A stretch of DNA of 64,000 nt from Thalassovita taeanensis. Its GTDB lineage: Bacteria > Pseudomonadota > Alphaproteobacteria > Rhodobacterales > Rhodobacteraceae. The translations under genes were made by a program, and so were the position numbers. Under the pieces are notes generated by a model. That model was not told the origin of the DNA. It did not search any database and saw nothing but the letters and a program-made list of their open reading frames with translations. Where the stretch lies: NCBI RefSeq assembly GCF_900110775.1, contig NZ_FOEP01000004.1, forward strand, positions 69,538 to 133,537, given 5' to 3'. Positions 8,242 to 20,050 of the stretch are shown piece after piece. Numbering within the stretch: the stretch's first letter is position 1; each line of letters starts with the position of its first letter.

Positions 8242-9099
8242 CTATTTGGCCAGATCGGCAATGGCCTTGGCCTTGGCAAGGGTCTTTTTCGCCGTTTCGA
8301 CATGCAGGTTTTCAACGATCTTGCCGTCCACAACCGCAACGCCCTGCCCTGCGGCCTCGGTTTCTTCGAAGGCGGCGATCTGGCGTTGCGCCAGCTCGAT
8401 CTCGGCCTCGGAGGGGGCAAATGCGACGTTGGCCACATCCACCTGCGCCGGATGGATCAGTGTTTTGCCGTCAAAGCCCAGATCGCGGCCCTGATCGCAC
8501 TCAACCTTCAGGCCCTCGTCGTCCTTGAACTGGTTGTACACCCCGTCAATCGCCACCACGCCGTGGGCGCAGGCCGCCATCAGGATGGTCTGCAACGCCA
8601 TCTGCATCGGCAGACGGTCCGCGCGGAATCGGCAGTTCAGCTCTTTGGCCAGATCGTTGGTTCCGGCGACAAACCCGCTCAACTGCGGATGCGCCGCGAT
8701 CTCCAGCGCGTTCAGGATCGCCAGCGGCGTTTCCATCATCGCCCAGATCGGGGTGTCATTGCCCAAAAGATCCGCCAGCGCCTGCACATCTGCGGCCGAG
8801 TTCACCTTGGGCAGCAAAAACGCATCGGCATCGGCATCCTTCAGCGCGGCCACGTCGCCCGCGCCCCATTCGGTATCCAGCCCGTTGATACGGATGATCT
8901 TGACCTTGTCGCCATATCCGCCCGCCGCCAGCGCCGCCGCCAGCGTTGTGCGCGCCTCGATCTTGGCGTCGGGAGTGACGGCATCTTCCAGATCAAAGAT
9001 GATCGCATCCACCGGCAGGCTGCGCGCCTTGTCCAGCGCCCGGTCCTTGGAACCGGGGATATAAAGTACCGAACGATAGGGGCGTGCGCGCATGTCCAT
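8242..9099 (-). CDS. mcl2: (3S)-malyl-CoA thioesterase (CitE-like)
   Basis: A 285-residue CitE/HpcH-aldolase-type protein. Motifs include RSVLYIPGSKDRAL, DAIIFDLEDAV (Mg-binding acidic residues) and GFDGKTLIHPAQV. The sequence follows Rhodobacter Mcl2, which hydrolyses malyl-CoA to malate and CoA after glyoxylate has condensed with acetyl-CoA. The lyase Mcl1 begins differently. I chose the second ATG at 9099 because GGGAGAG precedes it; the ATG at 9132 has no ribosome site. It heads the operon that ends with mch. Its product malate is the substrate of mdh, encoded nearby on the other strand. Confidence 0.88.
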   Translation of the reverse strand: MDMRARPYRSVLYIPGSKDRALDKARSLPVDAIIFDLEDAVTPDAKIEARTTLAAALAAGGYGDKVKIIRINGLDTEWGAGDVAALKDADADAFLLPKVNSAADVQALADLLGNDTPIWAMMETPLAILNALEIAAHPQLSGFVAGTNDLAKELNCRFRADRLPMQMALQTILMAACAHGVVAIDGVYNQFKDDEGLKVECDQGRDLGFDGKTLIHPAQVDVANVAFAPSEAEIELAQRQIAAFEETEAAGQGVAVVDGKIVENLHVETAKKTLAKAKAIADLAK

Positions 9100-9224
9100 T
9101 GAGTCTCTCCCGTAATAATCTTGCGCGGACATGGCCCAATTTCTGCGAAAATTTCAAGGGCGGATTTGCCGCGACGCAGAAAAAAGCCGCCCCGTGCTGC
9201 CCTGTGCCGCTGCGTTTAACCCTG

Positions 9225-11100
<1,876 letters not shown>

Positions 11101-11126
11101 GCGCCTGCACGGTTGTAACCTGACAC

Positions 11127-11160
11127 TCAGGGCCGCTCTTTGCGGCCCTGATTCCTTTTC
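11127..11160 (+). terminator. Rho-independent terminator of mdh
   Basis: TCAGGGCCGC and GCGGCCCTGA pair around a 5-base loop, followed by TTCCTTTTC. It lies 26 bases after the mdh stop, ahead of the sucC operator region. Confidence 0.8.
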
Positions 11161-11190
11161 AAATGCGACACTTTTACTCAAATGATCTTT

Positions 11191-11221
11191 TGTGATCACA
11201 CCCCCGAAAACTGTGATCACA
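11191..11221. promoter_or_regulatory. Paired TGTGATCACA operator of the suc operon
   Basis: Perfect copies of TGTGATCACA at 11191-11200 and 11212-11221, centres 21 bases apart, about 108 bases before sucC. Same sequence and spacing as before sdhC. A further small inverted repeat, GCGGA-aata-TCCGC, follows at 11226-11239 and is absent at sdhC. The promoter itself is not clear by eye. Confidence 0.75.
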
Positions 11222-11328
11222 AAACGCGGAAATATCCGCTAAAACCCACCCACCGGCAAAAAACCGTTTAATTAATGCCCCGCGCTGTGCCAAACCCGCT
11301 GTTAATCGTAGCAAGACGGGACAGTTTC

Positions 11329-12525
11329 ATGAACATCCATGAATATCAGGCGAAAGCTCTGCTTCGCGAATATGGTGCCCCGGTTTCAGACGGACGTGTT
11401 GTCCTGAAGGCCGAGAATGCCAAAACCGCAGCAGGTGAACTTGACGGACCCCTTTGGGTGGTCAAGGCGCAGATCCACGCAGGTGGGCGCGGCAAAGGCA
11501 AATTCAAAGAGGCCGACGCTGGCGAAAAAGGCGGCGTCCGCCTGGCCAAGTCGGTCGAAGAAGCCGCCGAAGAAGCCAAGAAGATGCTGGGCCGCACACT
11601 GGTCACACATCAGACCGGTCCGGCAGGCAAGCAGGTCAACCGCGTCTACATCGAAGACGGCTCGGACATCGAAACCGAACTCTACCTCGCTCTGCTGGTG
11701 GATCGTCAGACCTCGCGCGTCTCTTTCGTCTGCTCCACCGAAGGCGGCATGGACATCGAAGAAGTCGCAGCCAACACCCCTGAGAAAATCCTCAGCTTCT
11801 CGGTTGACCCGGCCACTGGATACCAGGCGTTCCACGGCCGTCGCGTCGCCTTCAGCCTCGGGCTGAAAGGTGCACAGGTCAAACAGTGCGTCGCTCTGAT
11901 GGGCAATCTCTATCGCGCCTTCACCGACAAGGACATGGAGATGCTGGAGATCAACCCGCTGATCGTCCTCGAAGGCTCCGGTGACCTCAAAGTGCTCGAC
12001 GCCAAAGTCAGCTTTGATGGCAACGCGATCTATCGCCACGGCGACGTTGCCGCCCTGCGCGACGAAACCGAAGAAGACCCCAAAGAACTGGCCGCGTCGA
12101 AGTTCGACCTGAACTATATCGCGCTGGACGGTGAAATTGGCTGCATGGTGAACGGTGCCGGTCTGGCGATGGCCACGATGGACATCATCAAACTCTACGG
12201 CGCAGAGCCTGCCAACTTCCTCGATGTCGGTGGCGGCGCCACCAAAGAGAAAGTCACCGAAGCCTTCAAGATCATCACCTCTGACCCGCAGGTCAAAGGC
12301 ATTCTGGTCAACATCTTCGGCGGCATCATGCGCTGCGACGTCATCGCCGAAGGCGTGATCGCCGCGGTCAAGGAAGTCGGCCTTCAGGTGCCACTGGTTG
12401 TGCGCCTCGAAGGGACCAACGTCGAAAAGGGCAAAGAGATCATCAACACCTCTGGCCTGGCCGTGATCGCTGCGGACGACCTGAAAGATGGCGCTCAGAA
12501 GATCGTCAAAGCGGTGAAAGGGTAA
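11329..12525 (+). CDS. sucC: Succinyl-CoA synthetase beta subunit (ADP-forming)
   Basis: A 398-residue ATP-grasp protein starting MNIHEYQAK, the family's signature N-terminus. It carries the glycine loop GGRGKGKF and [10 protein letters not shown] in the CoA-ligase domain. With SucD it converts succinyl-CoA, ADP and phosphate to succinate, CoA and ATP. The true start is the ATG at 11329; the open frame begins 18 codons earlier. It is the first gene of the suc operon, 4 bases from sucD. Control is probably through the palindrome pair upstream. Confidence 0.98.
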   Translation: MNIHEYQAKALLREYGAPVSDGRVVLKAENAKTAAGELDGPLWVVKAQIHAGGRGKGKFKEADAGEKGGVRLAKSVEEAAEEAKKMLGRTLVTHQTGPAGKQVNRVYIEDGSDIETELYLALLVDRQTSRVSFVCSTEGGMDIEEVAANTPEKILSFSVDPATGYQAFHGRRVAFSLGLKGAQVKQCVALMGNLYRAFTDKDMEMLEINPLIVLEGSGDLKVLDAKVSFDGNAIYRHGDVAALRDETEEDPKELAASKFDLNYIALDGEIGCMVNGAGLAMATMDIIKLYGAEPANFLDVGGGATKEKVTEAFKIITSDPQVKGILVNIFGGIMRCDVIAEGVIAAVKEVGLQVPLVVRLEGTNVEKGKEIINTSGLAVIAADDLKDGAQKIVKAVKG

Positions 12526-12529
12526 TCCA

Positions 12530-13411
12530 ATGGCAGTTCTCGTAAACGAAAATACCAAAGTCATCTGTCAGGGCCTCACCGGCTCGCAGGGCACCTTCCA
12601 CACCGAGCAGGCGATTGCTTACGGCACCAAAATGGTTGGCGGCGTGACCCCCGGCAAAGGCGGCTCCACCCATCTGGACCTGCCCGTGTTCAACTCGGTC
12701 CACGAAGCCAAGCACGTGACCGAAGCCAACGCGTCGGTCATCTATGTGCCGCCGCCCTTCGCCGCCGACAGTATCCTCGAAGCGATCGACGCCGAGATGG
12801 AGCTGATCATCTGCATCACCGAAGGCATCCCGGTTCTGGACATGATGCGCGTCAAGCGCGCGCTGGAAGGCAGCAAAAGCCGCCTGATCGGCCCGAACTG
12901 CCCCGGTGTCATCACGCCGGACGCCTGCAAAATCGGCATCATGCCCGGCCACATCCACAAGCGTGGCACCTGTGGTGTTGTGTCCCGTTCGGGCACGCTG
13001 ACATACGAGGCCGTGAAACAGACTTCCGATCTGGGCCTGGGTCAGTCTTCGGCTGTCGGCATCGGCGGTGACCCCATCAAAGGCACAGAACACATCGACG
13101 TGCTGGAAATGTTCCTCGCAGACCCCGAAACGCAGTCGATCATCATGATCGGTGAAATCGGTGGCTCGGCAGAAGAAGAAGCCGCACAGTTCTTGGCCGA
13201 TGAGAAGAAAAAAGGCCGCTGGAAACCCACCGCTGGCTTCATCGCAGGTCGCACCGCACCTCCGGGTCGTCGTATGGGCCACGCTGGCGCCATCGTTGCC
13301 GGTGGCAAAGGCGACGCGGAAAGCAAGATCGAGGCGATGAAAGCCGCCGGGATCGTAGTCGCTGACAGCCCCGCCACTCTGGGCGAGGCCGTGATCAAGG
13401 CGATCGGTTAA
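12530..13411 (+). CDS. sucD: Succinyl-CoA synthetase alpha subunit
   Basis: A 293-residue protein with an N-terminal CoA-binding Rossmann domain ([15 protein letters not shown]) and a ligase domain. The phosphohistidine is H251 in [19 protein letters not shown], conserved in the family, is present. Partner of SucC in the substrate-level phosphorylation step. Only 4 bases separate it from the next gene, an exported protein of unknown role placed before sucA. Confidence 0.98.
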   Translation: MAVLVNENTKVICQGLTGSQGTFHTEQAIAYGTKMVGGVTPGKGGSTHLDLPVFNSVHEAKHVTEANASVIYVPPPFAADSILEAIDAEMELIICITEGIPVLDMMRVKRALEGSKSRLIGPNCPGVITPDACKIGIMPGHIHKRGTCGVVSRSGTLTYEAVKQTSDLGLGQSSAVGIGGDPIKGTEHIDVLEMFLADPETQSIIMIGEIGGSAEEEAAQFLADEKKKGRWKPTAGFIAGRTAPPGRRMGHAGAIVAGGKGDAESKIEAMKAAGIVVADSPATLGEAVIKAIG

Positions 13412-13415
13412 AAAC

Positions 13416-14072
13416 ATGTCGGGCCGGTTGGGAAATATTTTTACCTTGGTGGCGCTCTGCGCCTCCCTTGGCTCAACCGGCCCGGTCCTTGCACAATCTG
13501 GCGACGGCATTCTTGCCTCCGCCAACCGCTGCCTTCTGCCCGCGACGGATATCGACGGTGTGGTGACACGCCTGCAAGCCGACGCCTGGACGGTCACCTC
13601 GCCAGTGCCCGACGCAAGTGTCGAGATGCTGGTCTGGCCCCTGATTGCGGGCTATTTCGCAAGCGACAGTGGCGGCGAGACCTTGCAAACGATCCATGAG
13701 CTTCAGCAGAAAACAATGCGCGCCTATACCCAAAAGCAGGACATCCCAGCCAGCAAAAGCCGCGTCCTGACCCGCGACACCGATGCGGTGCATGTGCTGT
13801 GGCGTAAAACCATGACCGGTGGGACCGAAATCGAATGCCGCTTTGCCGTTGATGCGCCCCGGATGCAGGATATTCGCACCCATGCGGGTCTGCCCTCGGA
13901 AACCGGCGAAGACCTCAAGGCGCTGCCTCAAATCAACAGCTCCGAAGCCCACTCGCAACGCTATGTGCAAATCACTCTACTGAACCGCGCGGCGTTGGCG
14001 CAGAAGATCGGCCAGTCCGTAATCGCAGACGCCACCATCAATACATACCAAAGTTTTGGTTTTCAGGAGTAA
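13416..14072 (+). CDS. Exported protein of unknown function between sucD and sucA
   Basis: A 218-residue protein. The N-terminus has a hydrophobic stretch (about 8-24) ending in GPVLAQ, a good signal-peptidase site near residues 26-27. The mature part has two cysteines, C39 and one near 141 (ECRFA), which could form a periplasmic disulfide. No lipobox, catalytic motif or repeat is visible and I do not recognise a family. It starts 4 bases after sucD and ends 6 bases before sucA, with sucA's ribosome site inside its last codons, so it is certainly part of the suc transcript. Why a periplasmic protein is made with cytoplasmic TCA enzymes is unclear. Confidence 0.8.
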   Translation: MSGRLGNIFTLVALCASLGSTGPVLAQSGDGILASANRCLLPATDIDGVVTRLQADAWTVTSPVPDASVEMLVWPLIAGYFASDSGGETLQTIHELQQKTMRAYTQKQDIPASKSRVLTRDTDAVHVLWRKTMTGGTEIECRFAVDAPRMQDIRTHAGLPSETGEDLKALPQINSSEAHSQRYVQITLLNRAALAQKIGQSVIADATINTYQSFGFQE

Positions 14073-14078
14073 CTGAAG

Positions 14079-17045
14079 ATGACCGAACAATCCCCCAACG
14101 ACGTTTTCCACGCCTCTTCCTTCATGCAGGGGCACAATGCGGAATATCTCGAACAACTCTACGCCCGCTATGCCAACGACCCCAACGCGGTCGATGAGGC
14201 GTGGCAAGAGTTCTTCCGCCAGATGGGGGATACCGATCTGGACGTGAAGGCCGAGGCCGCAGGCCCCTCGTGGGCGCGCGCCGACTGGCCACCCGTGCCG
14301 GCCGATGACCTGACCGCCGCCCTGACCGGCGAATGGCCCGCCGCCCCTGCGGAAACCCGCGATGCCGGCAAGAAAATCACCGCCAAAGCCGCCGACAAGG
14401 GCATTCAGCTCAGCGATGAGCAGGTCAAACGCGCCGTTCTGGACAGCATCCGCGCGCTGATGATCATCCGCGCCTTCCGGATCCGGGGCCACCTGGCCGC
14501 CGACCTTGATCCGCTGGGCATGCAAGATCAGACCCCGCACCCGGAACTCGACCCGAAATCCTATGGCTTCACCGAAGCCGACATGGACCGCCCGATTTTC
14601 ATCGACAACGTGCTGGGCCTGCAAATCGCCTCGATGCGGCAGATCATCGACATCGTGAAGCGCACCTATTGCGGCACTTTTGCCCTGCAATACATGCACA
14701 TCTCGAACCCCGAAGAGGCCGGCTGGCTGAAAGAGCGGATCGAAGGCTTCGGCAAGGAAATTCAGTTCACCCGCGAAGGCCGCAAAGCGATCCTGAACAA
14801 GCTGGTCGAGGCCGAAGGCTTCGAGAAATTCCTGCACGTCAAATACATGGGCACCAAGCGGTTCGGCCTTGATGGTGGCGAGGCGCTGATCCCCGCGATG
14901 GAGCAGATCATCAAGCGCGGCGGCAGTCTGGGCGTGCGCGATATCGTGGTCGGCATGCCGCACCGTGGCCGCCTTTCGGTGCTGGCCAATGTCATGGGCA
15001 AGCCCTACCGCGCGATTTTCAACGAATTTCAGGGTGGCAGCTTCAAACCTGATGATGTCGACGGCTCGGGCGATGTGAAATATCACCTCGGCGCCTCCTC
15101 GGATCGTGAATTCGACGGCAACACCGTGCACCTGTCGCTGACTGCCAACCCCAGCCACCTCGAGGCCGTGAACCCGGTCGTTCTGGGCAAGGTCCGCGCC
15201 AAACAGGCGCAGGCCAATGACAAAGAGCGCATCACCTGCCTGCCGATCCTTCTGCACGGCGACGCGGCGTTTGCCGGTCAGGGCGTTGTGGCAGAATGTT
15301 TCGGCCTTTCGGGTCTGGTCGGGCACAAGACCGGCGGCACGATCCACATCGTGGTGAACAACCAGATCGGTTTCACCACCGCGCCGCATTTCTCGCGCTC
15401 GTCGCCCTATCCCACCGACAACGCGCTGGTGGTCGAAGCGCCGATTTTCCACGTCAACGGTGACGACCCCGAGGCCGTGGTCCACGCCGCCAAAGTGGCG
15501 ACCGAATTCCGCCAGAAATTCCACAAGGATGTCGTGATCGACATCTTCTGCTATCGCCGCTTCGGTCACAACGAAGGCGACGAGCCGATGTTCACCAACC
15601 CGATCATGTATAAAAAGATCAAGCGTCATAAGACGACGCTCAGCCTTTATACCGAACGGCTGGTCAAGGACGGCCTGATCCCCGAAGGCGAGATCGAGGA
15701 TATGAAAGCCGCGTTCCAGTCCTTCCTGAATGATGAATTCGAGGCGGGCAAGGAATTCAAACCCAACAAGGCCGACTGGCTGGATGGGCGCTGGTCGCAT
15801 CTCGATCGTCAGAACGAAAAGAAATACCAGCGCGGCAAAACCGCGATCAAGCCCGAAACCATGCAGCAGATCGGCGCCGCGCTGACCCGCGCGCCCGATG
15901 GCTTCCCGCTGCATAAAACCGTGGAACGCCTGCTTGAGAACAAGAAACAGATGTTCGACAGCGGCACCGGCTTTGACTGGTCCACCGGCGAGGCGCTGGC
16001 CTTTGGCTCACTGGTCAGCGAAGGCTATCCGGTGCGCCTGTCCGGTCAGGACAGCACCCGCGGCACCTTCTCGCATCGCCACTCGGGCCTGATCAATCAG
16101 GAAACTGAAGAGCGGTACTATCCGCTGAACCACGTCCGCGAGGGGCAGGCCCATTACGAAGTCATCGACTCGATGCTGTCGGAATATGCCGTGCTGGGGT
16201 TTGAATACGGCTATTCGCTGTCCGAACCCAACGCGCTGGTCCTGTGGGAGGCGCAGTTCGGCGATTTCGCCAACGGTGCGCAGATCATGTTCGATCAGTT
16301 CATCTCGTCGGGCGAAGCCAAATGGCTGCGCATGTCCGGCCTCGTCTGCCTGCTGCCGCACGGCTACGAGGGTCAGGGCCCCGAGCACTCCTCTGCCCGT
16401 CTGGAACGTTTCCTGACCATGTGCGGTGGCGACAACTGGATCGTGGCCAACTGCACCACGCCCGCCAACTACTTCCACATCCTGCGCCGTCAGCTGCACC
16501 GCACCTTCCGCAAGCCGCTGATCCTGATGACGCCGAAATCGCTTCTGCGTCACAAACTGGCCGTCTCGGATGCCGAGGCTTTCACCACCGGCTCCTCCTT
16601 CCACCGCGTGCTTTGGGATGACGCCGAAAAAGGCCACTCCGACACCAAGCTCGTGGCGGATGAAAAGGTCAAACGCGTCGTCATGTGCTCGGGCAAGGTC
16701 TACTATGACCTGCTGGAAGAACGTGACGCCCGCGGCATCGACGATGTCTATCTGATGCGGATCGAGCAGTATTACCCCTTCCCGGCGATGACGCTGGTCA
16801 AGGAACTCGAACGCTTCAAGGGCGCCGAAATGTTCTGGTGTCAGGAAGAGCCGAAAAATCAGGGGGCCTGGTCCTTCATCGAACCCAACCTCGAATGGGT
16901 CCTCGGCCGCATCAAAGCCAAACATGGCCGTCCGATCTATGTCGGTCGCGCCGCCAGCGCCTCGCCCGCAACCGGCCTGGCCTCCATGCACAAAGCACAA
17001 CAGCAGGCGCTCGTGGACGAAGCGCTGACCTTGAAAGGGAAATAA
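14079..17045 (+). CDS. sucA: 2-oxoglutarate dehydrogenase E1 component
   Basis: A 988-residue thiamine-diphosphate enzyme that decarboxylates 2-oxoglutarate and passes the succinyl group to the lipoyl arm of SucB. The N-terminal 40 residues hold the conserved segment LEQLYARYANDP that docks to E2. PHRGRLSVLANV, the ThDP-binding GDAAFAGQG, and RHSGLINQE in the pyrimidine-binding domain are seen. Length is typical for alphaproteobacteria. AGGAG precedes the ATG. sucB starts 3 bases after its stop. Confidence 0.98.
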   Translation: MTEQSPNDVFHASSFMQGHNAEYLEQLYARYANDPNAVDEAWQEFFRQMGDTDLDVKAEAAGPSWARADWPPVPADDLTAALTGEWPAAPAETRDAGKKITAKAADKGIQLSDEQVKRAVLDSIRALMIIRAFRIRGHLAADLDPLGMQDQTPHPELDPKSYGFTEADMDRPIFIDNVLGLQIASMRQIIDIVKRTYCGTFALQYMHISNPEEAGWLKERIEGFGKEIQFTREGRKAILNKLVEAEGFEKFLHVKYMGTKRFGLDGGEALIPAMEQIIKRGGSLGVRDIVVGMPHRGRLSVLANVMGKPYRAIFNEFQGGSFKPDDVDGSGDVKYHLGASSDREFDGNTVHLSLTANPSHLEAVNPVVLGKVRAKQAQANDKERITCLPILLHGDAAFAGQGVVAECFGLSGLVGHKTGGTIHIVVNNQIGFTTAPHFSRSSPYPTDNALVVEAPIFHVNGDDPEAVVHAAKVATEFRQKFHKDVVIDIFCYRRFGHNEGDEPMFTNPIMYKKIKRHKTTLSLYTERLVKDGLIPEGEIEDMKAAFQSFLNDEFEAGKEFKPNKADWLDGRWSHLDRQNEKKYQRGKTAIKPETMQQIGAALTRAPDGFPLHKTVERLLENKKQMFDSGTGFDWSTGEALAFGSLVSEGYPVRLSGQDSTRGTFSHRHSGLINQETEERYYPLNHVREGQAHYEVIDSMLSEYAVLGFEYGYSLSEPNALVLWEAQFGDFANGAQIMFDQFISSGEAKWLRMSGLVCLLPHGYEGQGPEHSSARLERFLTMCGGDNWIVANCTTPANYFHILRRQLHRTFRKPLILMTPKSLLRHKLAVSDAEAFTTGSSFHRVLWDDAEKGHSDTKLVADEKVKRVVMCSGKVYYDLLEERDARGIDDVYLMRIEQYYPFPAMTLVKELERFKGAEMFWCQEEPKNQGAWSFIEPNLEWVLGRIKAKHGRPIYVGRAASASPATGLASMHKAQQQALVDEALTLKGK

Positions 17046-17048
17046 CCC

Positions 17049-18545
17049 ATGACCACCGACATCCGCGTCCCTACGCTTGGTGAATCCGTAACCGAAGCTA
17101 CGGTGGCCACCTGGTTCAAGAAACCTGGCGATATCGTCGCCGCCGACGAAATGCTGTGCGAGCTGGAAACCGACAAGGTCACCGTCGAAGTTCCCAGCCC
17201 CGCCGCTGGCACCCTGGCCGAGATCGTCGCCGCCGAAGGCAGCACCGTCGGCGTTGACGCGCTGCTGGCCACCCTGTCCGAAGGCGCCGCCGCCCCGGCA
17301 GAGCAGCCCGCCGCCAAACCCGCCGCCGCAGCCCCCGCTGCCAGCGCCGAAACCGTTGATGTCATGGTGCCCAGCCTGGGCGAATCCGTGACCGAGGCGA
17401 CCGTGTCCACATGGTTCAAAAAGGTCGGCGATACCGTCGCGCAGGATGAAATGCTGTGCGAGCTGGAAACCGACAAGGTCTCGGTCGAGGTGCCCGCCCC
17501 CGCCGCTGGCGTTCTGGCGGAAATCACCGCGCCCGAAGGCAGCACCGTTGACGCGAGTGCCAAACTGGCCGTGATCGCGGCCGCGGGCACCGTCGTCGCC
17601 GCAGCCCCCGCCGCTGCTGCCCCCGCCGCAGTCAGCGCCCCCTCCGGCAAGGATGTCGAAGACGCCCCCGCCGCGAAGAAAACCATGGCCGAAGCAGGCA
17701 TTAGCCGCGACGCCGTGACCGGCACCGGCCGCGATGGCCGTGTGATGAAAGAGGACGTGGCCAAGGCCCTGACCGCCGCTCCGGCGGCTGCCGCCCCCGT
17801 TGCCGCAGCCCCGATGCCGCGCGCGCCGGTTCCGGCCGATGACGCCGCCCGCGAAGAGCGGGTCAAGATGACCCGCCTGCGCCAGACCATCGCCCGCCGC
17901 CTGAAGGACAGCCAGAACACCGCAGCGATGCTCACCACCTATAACGAGGTCGACATGACCGGGGTGATGGAGCTGCGCAACGAATACAAAGACCTGTTCC
18001 TGAAGAAACACGGTGTCAAACTGGGCTTCATGTCCTTCTTCACCAAGGCCTGTATCCACGCCCTGAAAGAAGTCCCCGAGGTCAACGCCGAAATCGACGG
18101 CACCGACGTGGTCTATAAGAACTTCGTCCACATGGGCATCGCCGCCGGCACGCCCACCGGCCTCGTTGTTCCGGTGATCCGTGACGCCGATCAGATGTCC
18201 TTCGCTGAGATCGAAAAAGCCATCGCCGAAAAAGGCGCCCGCGCCCGTGACGGCAAGCTCAGCATGGCCGAAATGCAGGGCGGCTCCTTCACCATCTCCA
18301 ACGGTGGTGTTTATGGCTCGCTGATGTCCTCGCCGATCCTGAACCCCCCGCAGTCCGGTATCCTCGGGATGCACAAGATTCAGGACCGCCCGATGGCGAT
18401 CAATGGCCAAGTTGTGATCCGCCCGATGATGTATCTGGCGCTCAGCTATGACCACCGTATCGTTGACGGCAAAGGCGCCGTGACCTTCCTCGTGCGCGTC
18501 AAAGAAGCCCTGGAAGATCCCCGCCGTCTGCTGATGGATCTGTAA
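17049..18545 (+). CDS. sucB: 2-oxoglutarate dehydrogenase E2, with two lipoyl domains
   Basis: Dihydrolipoyllysine succinyltransferase, 498 residues. Two tandem lipoyl domains (about 4-77 and 104-177) each carry CELETDK, the lysine that bears lipoate. Ala/Pro-rich linkers separate them from a peripheral-subunit-binding domain (about 213-245). The C-terminal catalytic domain holds SYDHRIVDG with H469. E. coli SucB has one lipoyl domain, so this one is duplicated; the two copies share long identical DNA segments. A hairpin follows the stop. Confidence 0.97.
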   Translation: MTTDIRVPTLGESVTEATVATWFKKPGDIVAADEMLCELETDKVTVEVPSPAAGTLAEIVAAEGSTVGVDALLATLSEGAAAPAEQPAAKPAAAAPAASAETVDVMVPSLGESVTEATVSTWFKKVGDTVAQDEMLCELETDKVSVEVPAPAAGVLAEITAPEGSTVDASAKLAVIAAAGTVVAAAPAAAAPAAVSAPSGKDVEDAPAAKKTMAEAGISRDAVTGTGRDGRVMKEDVAKALTAAPAAAAPVAAAPMPRAPVPADDAAREERVKMTRLRQTIARRLKDSQNTAAMLTTYNEVDMTGVMELRNEYKDLFLKKHGVKLGFMSFFTKACIHALKEVPEVNAEIDGTDVVYKNFVHMGIAAGTPTGLVVPVIRDADQMSFAEIEKAIAEKGARARDGKLSMAEMQGGSFTISNGGVYGSLMSSPILNPPQSGILGMHKIQDRPMAINGQVVIRPMMYLALSYDHRIVDGKGAVTFLVRVKEALEDPRRLLMDL

Positions 18546-18553
18546 TCGAAATC

Positions 18554-18579
18554 TGGGTGCGCCCGCTTCGGCGCACCCA
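18554..18579 (+). terminator. Hairpin after sucB
   Basis: GGGTGCGCC and GGCGCACCC pair around CGCTTC just after the sucB stop. There is no T-run, so it may be a weak terminator or an RNA-stabilising hairpin that lowers downstream expression before the glycosyltransferase, MAPEG and lpd genes. Confidence 0.45.
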
Positions 18580-18602
18580 CCCCGCCCCATCGTGAGGGCC
18601 GC

Positions 18603-19613
18603 ATGCCCAACCCCGCCCAACCTGCTGAAAAAATCGCCCTTGTTTCGTGTATGCGGAACGAAGGCATTTTCGTGCTGGAATGGCTGGCCTATCACATGGG
18701 GCTGGGGTTTGACGCCATTGTCATCGTCACCAACGATTGCACTGATGGTTCCGATCTGTTGCTTGACCGTCTGGCCGAGCGCGGGCTGATCACCCACATC
18801 CGTCAAACCGTGCCCCCCGGCACCGCGCCGCAAGACAGCGGCATGGACCTTGCGTTGGCGTGGGCGCGACAGGCCGGGATGGTCTGGGCGCTGCATATCG
18901 ACAGCGATGAGTTTCTGCTGATCGACGCTGAAGACCCGCAGTCGCACCGACGTATTACCGACGTGATACCGACGTTATACCGCGCCGATGTTGTGCCCCT
19001 TGCGTGGCGCGCTTTCGGTGACAGTGGCGTGACCGAATGGCAGCCCGGCGCTGCCGCGCTTGAGCGCAACACCCATGCCGAACCCGGTGCCGAACCGGGT
19101 GTGACCAAGTTCAAATGTCTGTTCCGCGTGGCCAGCTTTGCCCGCGCCACCGACCATAACCCGCTAGACCCGCTGGTCGAGTCCCCAGTTGTGCTAAGCG
19201 CCGATGGTGAAGCGCTGTCGAACCAAAGCCTCTATCAGGCCAAATCCGCCCGCTTCCGCCCCGCCGACATCGCCTGCCGCGCCCGCACCGCACGCCTGAA
19301 CCACTACGCCGTGCGATCCGAAGACGTTTTCTTGATGAAAAACGATCGGGGCGATGGTCAGGGCAAACAGGCTCAGACCAAGTACCACCTTGGCTCCAAC
19401 TGGCATTTGTCCTGCAATCGCAACGACATCGAAGATCGTGCCATCCTGCGCCACTGGCCCGCCACCGCCGAAAAACTGGCTGATCTGCGCGCCGATCCGG
19501 CCACGACCGCCGCCGAGCGCAGCTGTCAGGAATGGTTCACAACCCGCCGCGCGCAGGTGCTGACACCCGAAATGCGCCGCCAATGGACCCGCCGCGAGAG
19601 GATCAACTCATGA
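18603..19613 (+). CDS. Family 2-like glycosyltransferase between sucB and lpd
   Basis: A 336-residue protein of the Glyco_tranf_2_4 (PF13704) type. MRNEG at 17-21 and NDCTDGSD at 44-51 are the nucleotide-sugar-binding start of GT-A folds, and HIDSDEFL (98-105) is the DXD metal motif. No membrane segment is seen. Donor and acceptor are unknown. GAGGG precedes the ATG. It overlaps the following MAPEG gene as ATGA, so the two are translationally coupled. Both sit inside the 2-oxoglutarate dehydrogenase cluster without a metabolic reason that I can see. Confidence 0.85.
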   Translation: MPNPAQPAEKIALVSCMRNEGIFVLEWLAYHMGLGFDAIVIVTNDCTDGSDLLLDRLAERGLITHIRQTVPPGTAPQDSGMDLALAWARQAGMVWALHIDSDEFLLIDAEDPQSHRRITDVIPTLYRADVVPLAWRAFGDSGVTEWQPGAAALERNTHAEPGAEPGVTKFKCLFRVASFARATDHNPLDPLVESPVVLSADGEALSNQSLYQAKSARFRPADIACRARTARLNHYAVRSEDVFLMKNDRGDGQGKQAQTKYHLGSNWHLSCNRNDIEDRAILRHWPATAEKLADLRADPATTAAERSCQEWFTTRRAQVLTPEMRRQWTRRERINS

Positions 19614-20005
19614 CCCCGGAACTCACCGCCCTCGCCCTCGCGGGGCTGCTCCATATCGTGCAATTCGTTGCCGCCTCGACGCTGGCGAATATCGACGTCG
19701 GCCCGGGCTATACCACCAGCCCGCGCGACCGCCTGCCCAGCCGCGACATGCGTAAAATTACCGCCCGGATGCTGCGCGCCTATGACAACCACGTGCAGAT
19801 GCTGGGCCTGTTCGTCGGCGGCGTTGCCCTGATCACGCTCAGCGATCAATCCACCACCGTGACCCAAACCGCCGCCTGGACCTACCTCGCCGCCCGCGCG
19901 CTTTATATCCCTGCCTATGCCTTTGGCTGGCAGCCGTGGCGCTCTTATATCTGGCTGGTGGCGCTGGCCTGCTGTGCCACACTTTATCTGGCGGCGCTGC
20001 TGTGA
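19610..20005 (+). CDS. MAPEG family membrane protein
   Basis: A 131-residue protein with four membrane helices. The pattern of the MAPEG family (membrane-associated proteins in eicosanoid and glutathione metabolism) is seen in RMLRAYDNHVQMLGLF and in AARALYIPAYAFG. Bacterial members have no settled function; some bind glutathione. The ATG at 19610 overlaps the glycosyltransferase stop, so it is probably cotranslated. lpd starts 45 bases later. Confidence 0.85.
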   Translation: MTPELTALALAGLLHIVQFVAASTLANIDVGPGYTTSPRDRLPSRDMRKITARMLRAYDNHVQMLGLFVGGVALITLSDQSTTVTQTAAWTYLAARALYIPAYAFGWQPWRSYIWLVALACCATLYLAALL

Positions 20006-20050
20006 AGCGCGGCTTTCTTTCCCCTTTCCAAGACCTGACGGAGACGACCC

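Noticed and set aside
13977-15914. A 645-codon open frame antisense to sucA
   Set aside because: Fully covered by sucA on the plus strand and low-complexity in translation. The same applies to long antisense frames at lpd (19526-21451), coaBC, glnD and sdhA.
16008-18947. A 979-codon open frame antisense to sucA and sucB
   Set aside because: It is the complement of two well-identified genes with full motifs. Gly/His/Asp-rich antisense translations without stops are expected in GC-rich DNA, and the product resembles no protein family.
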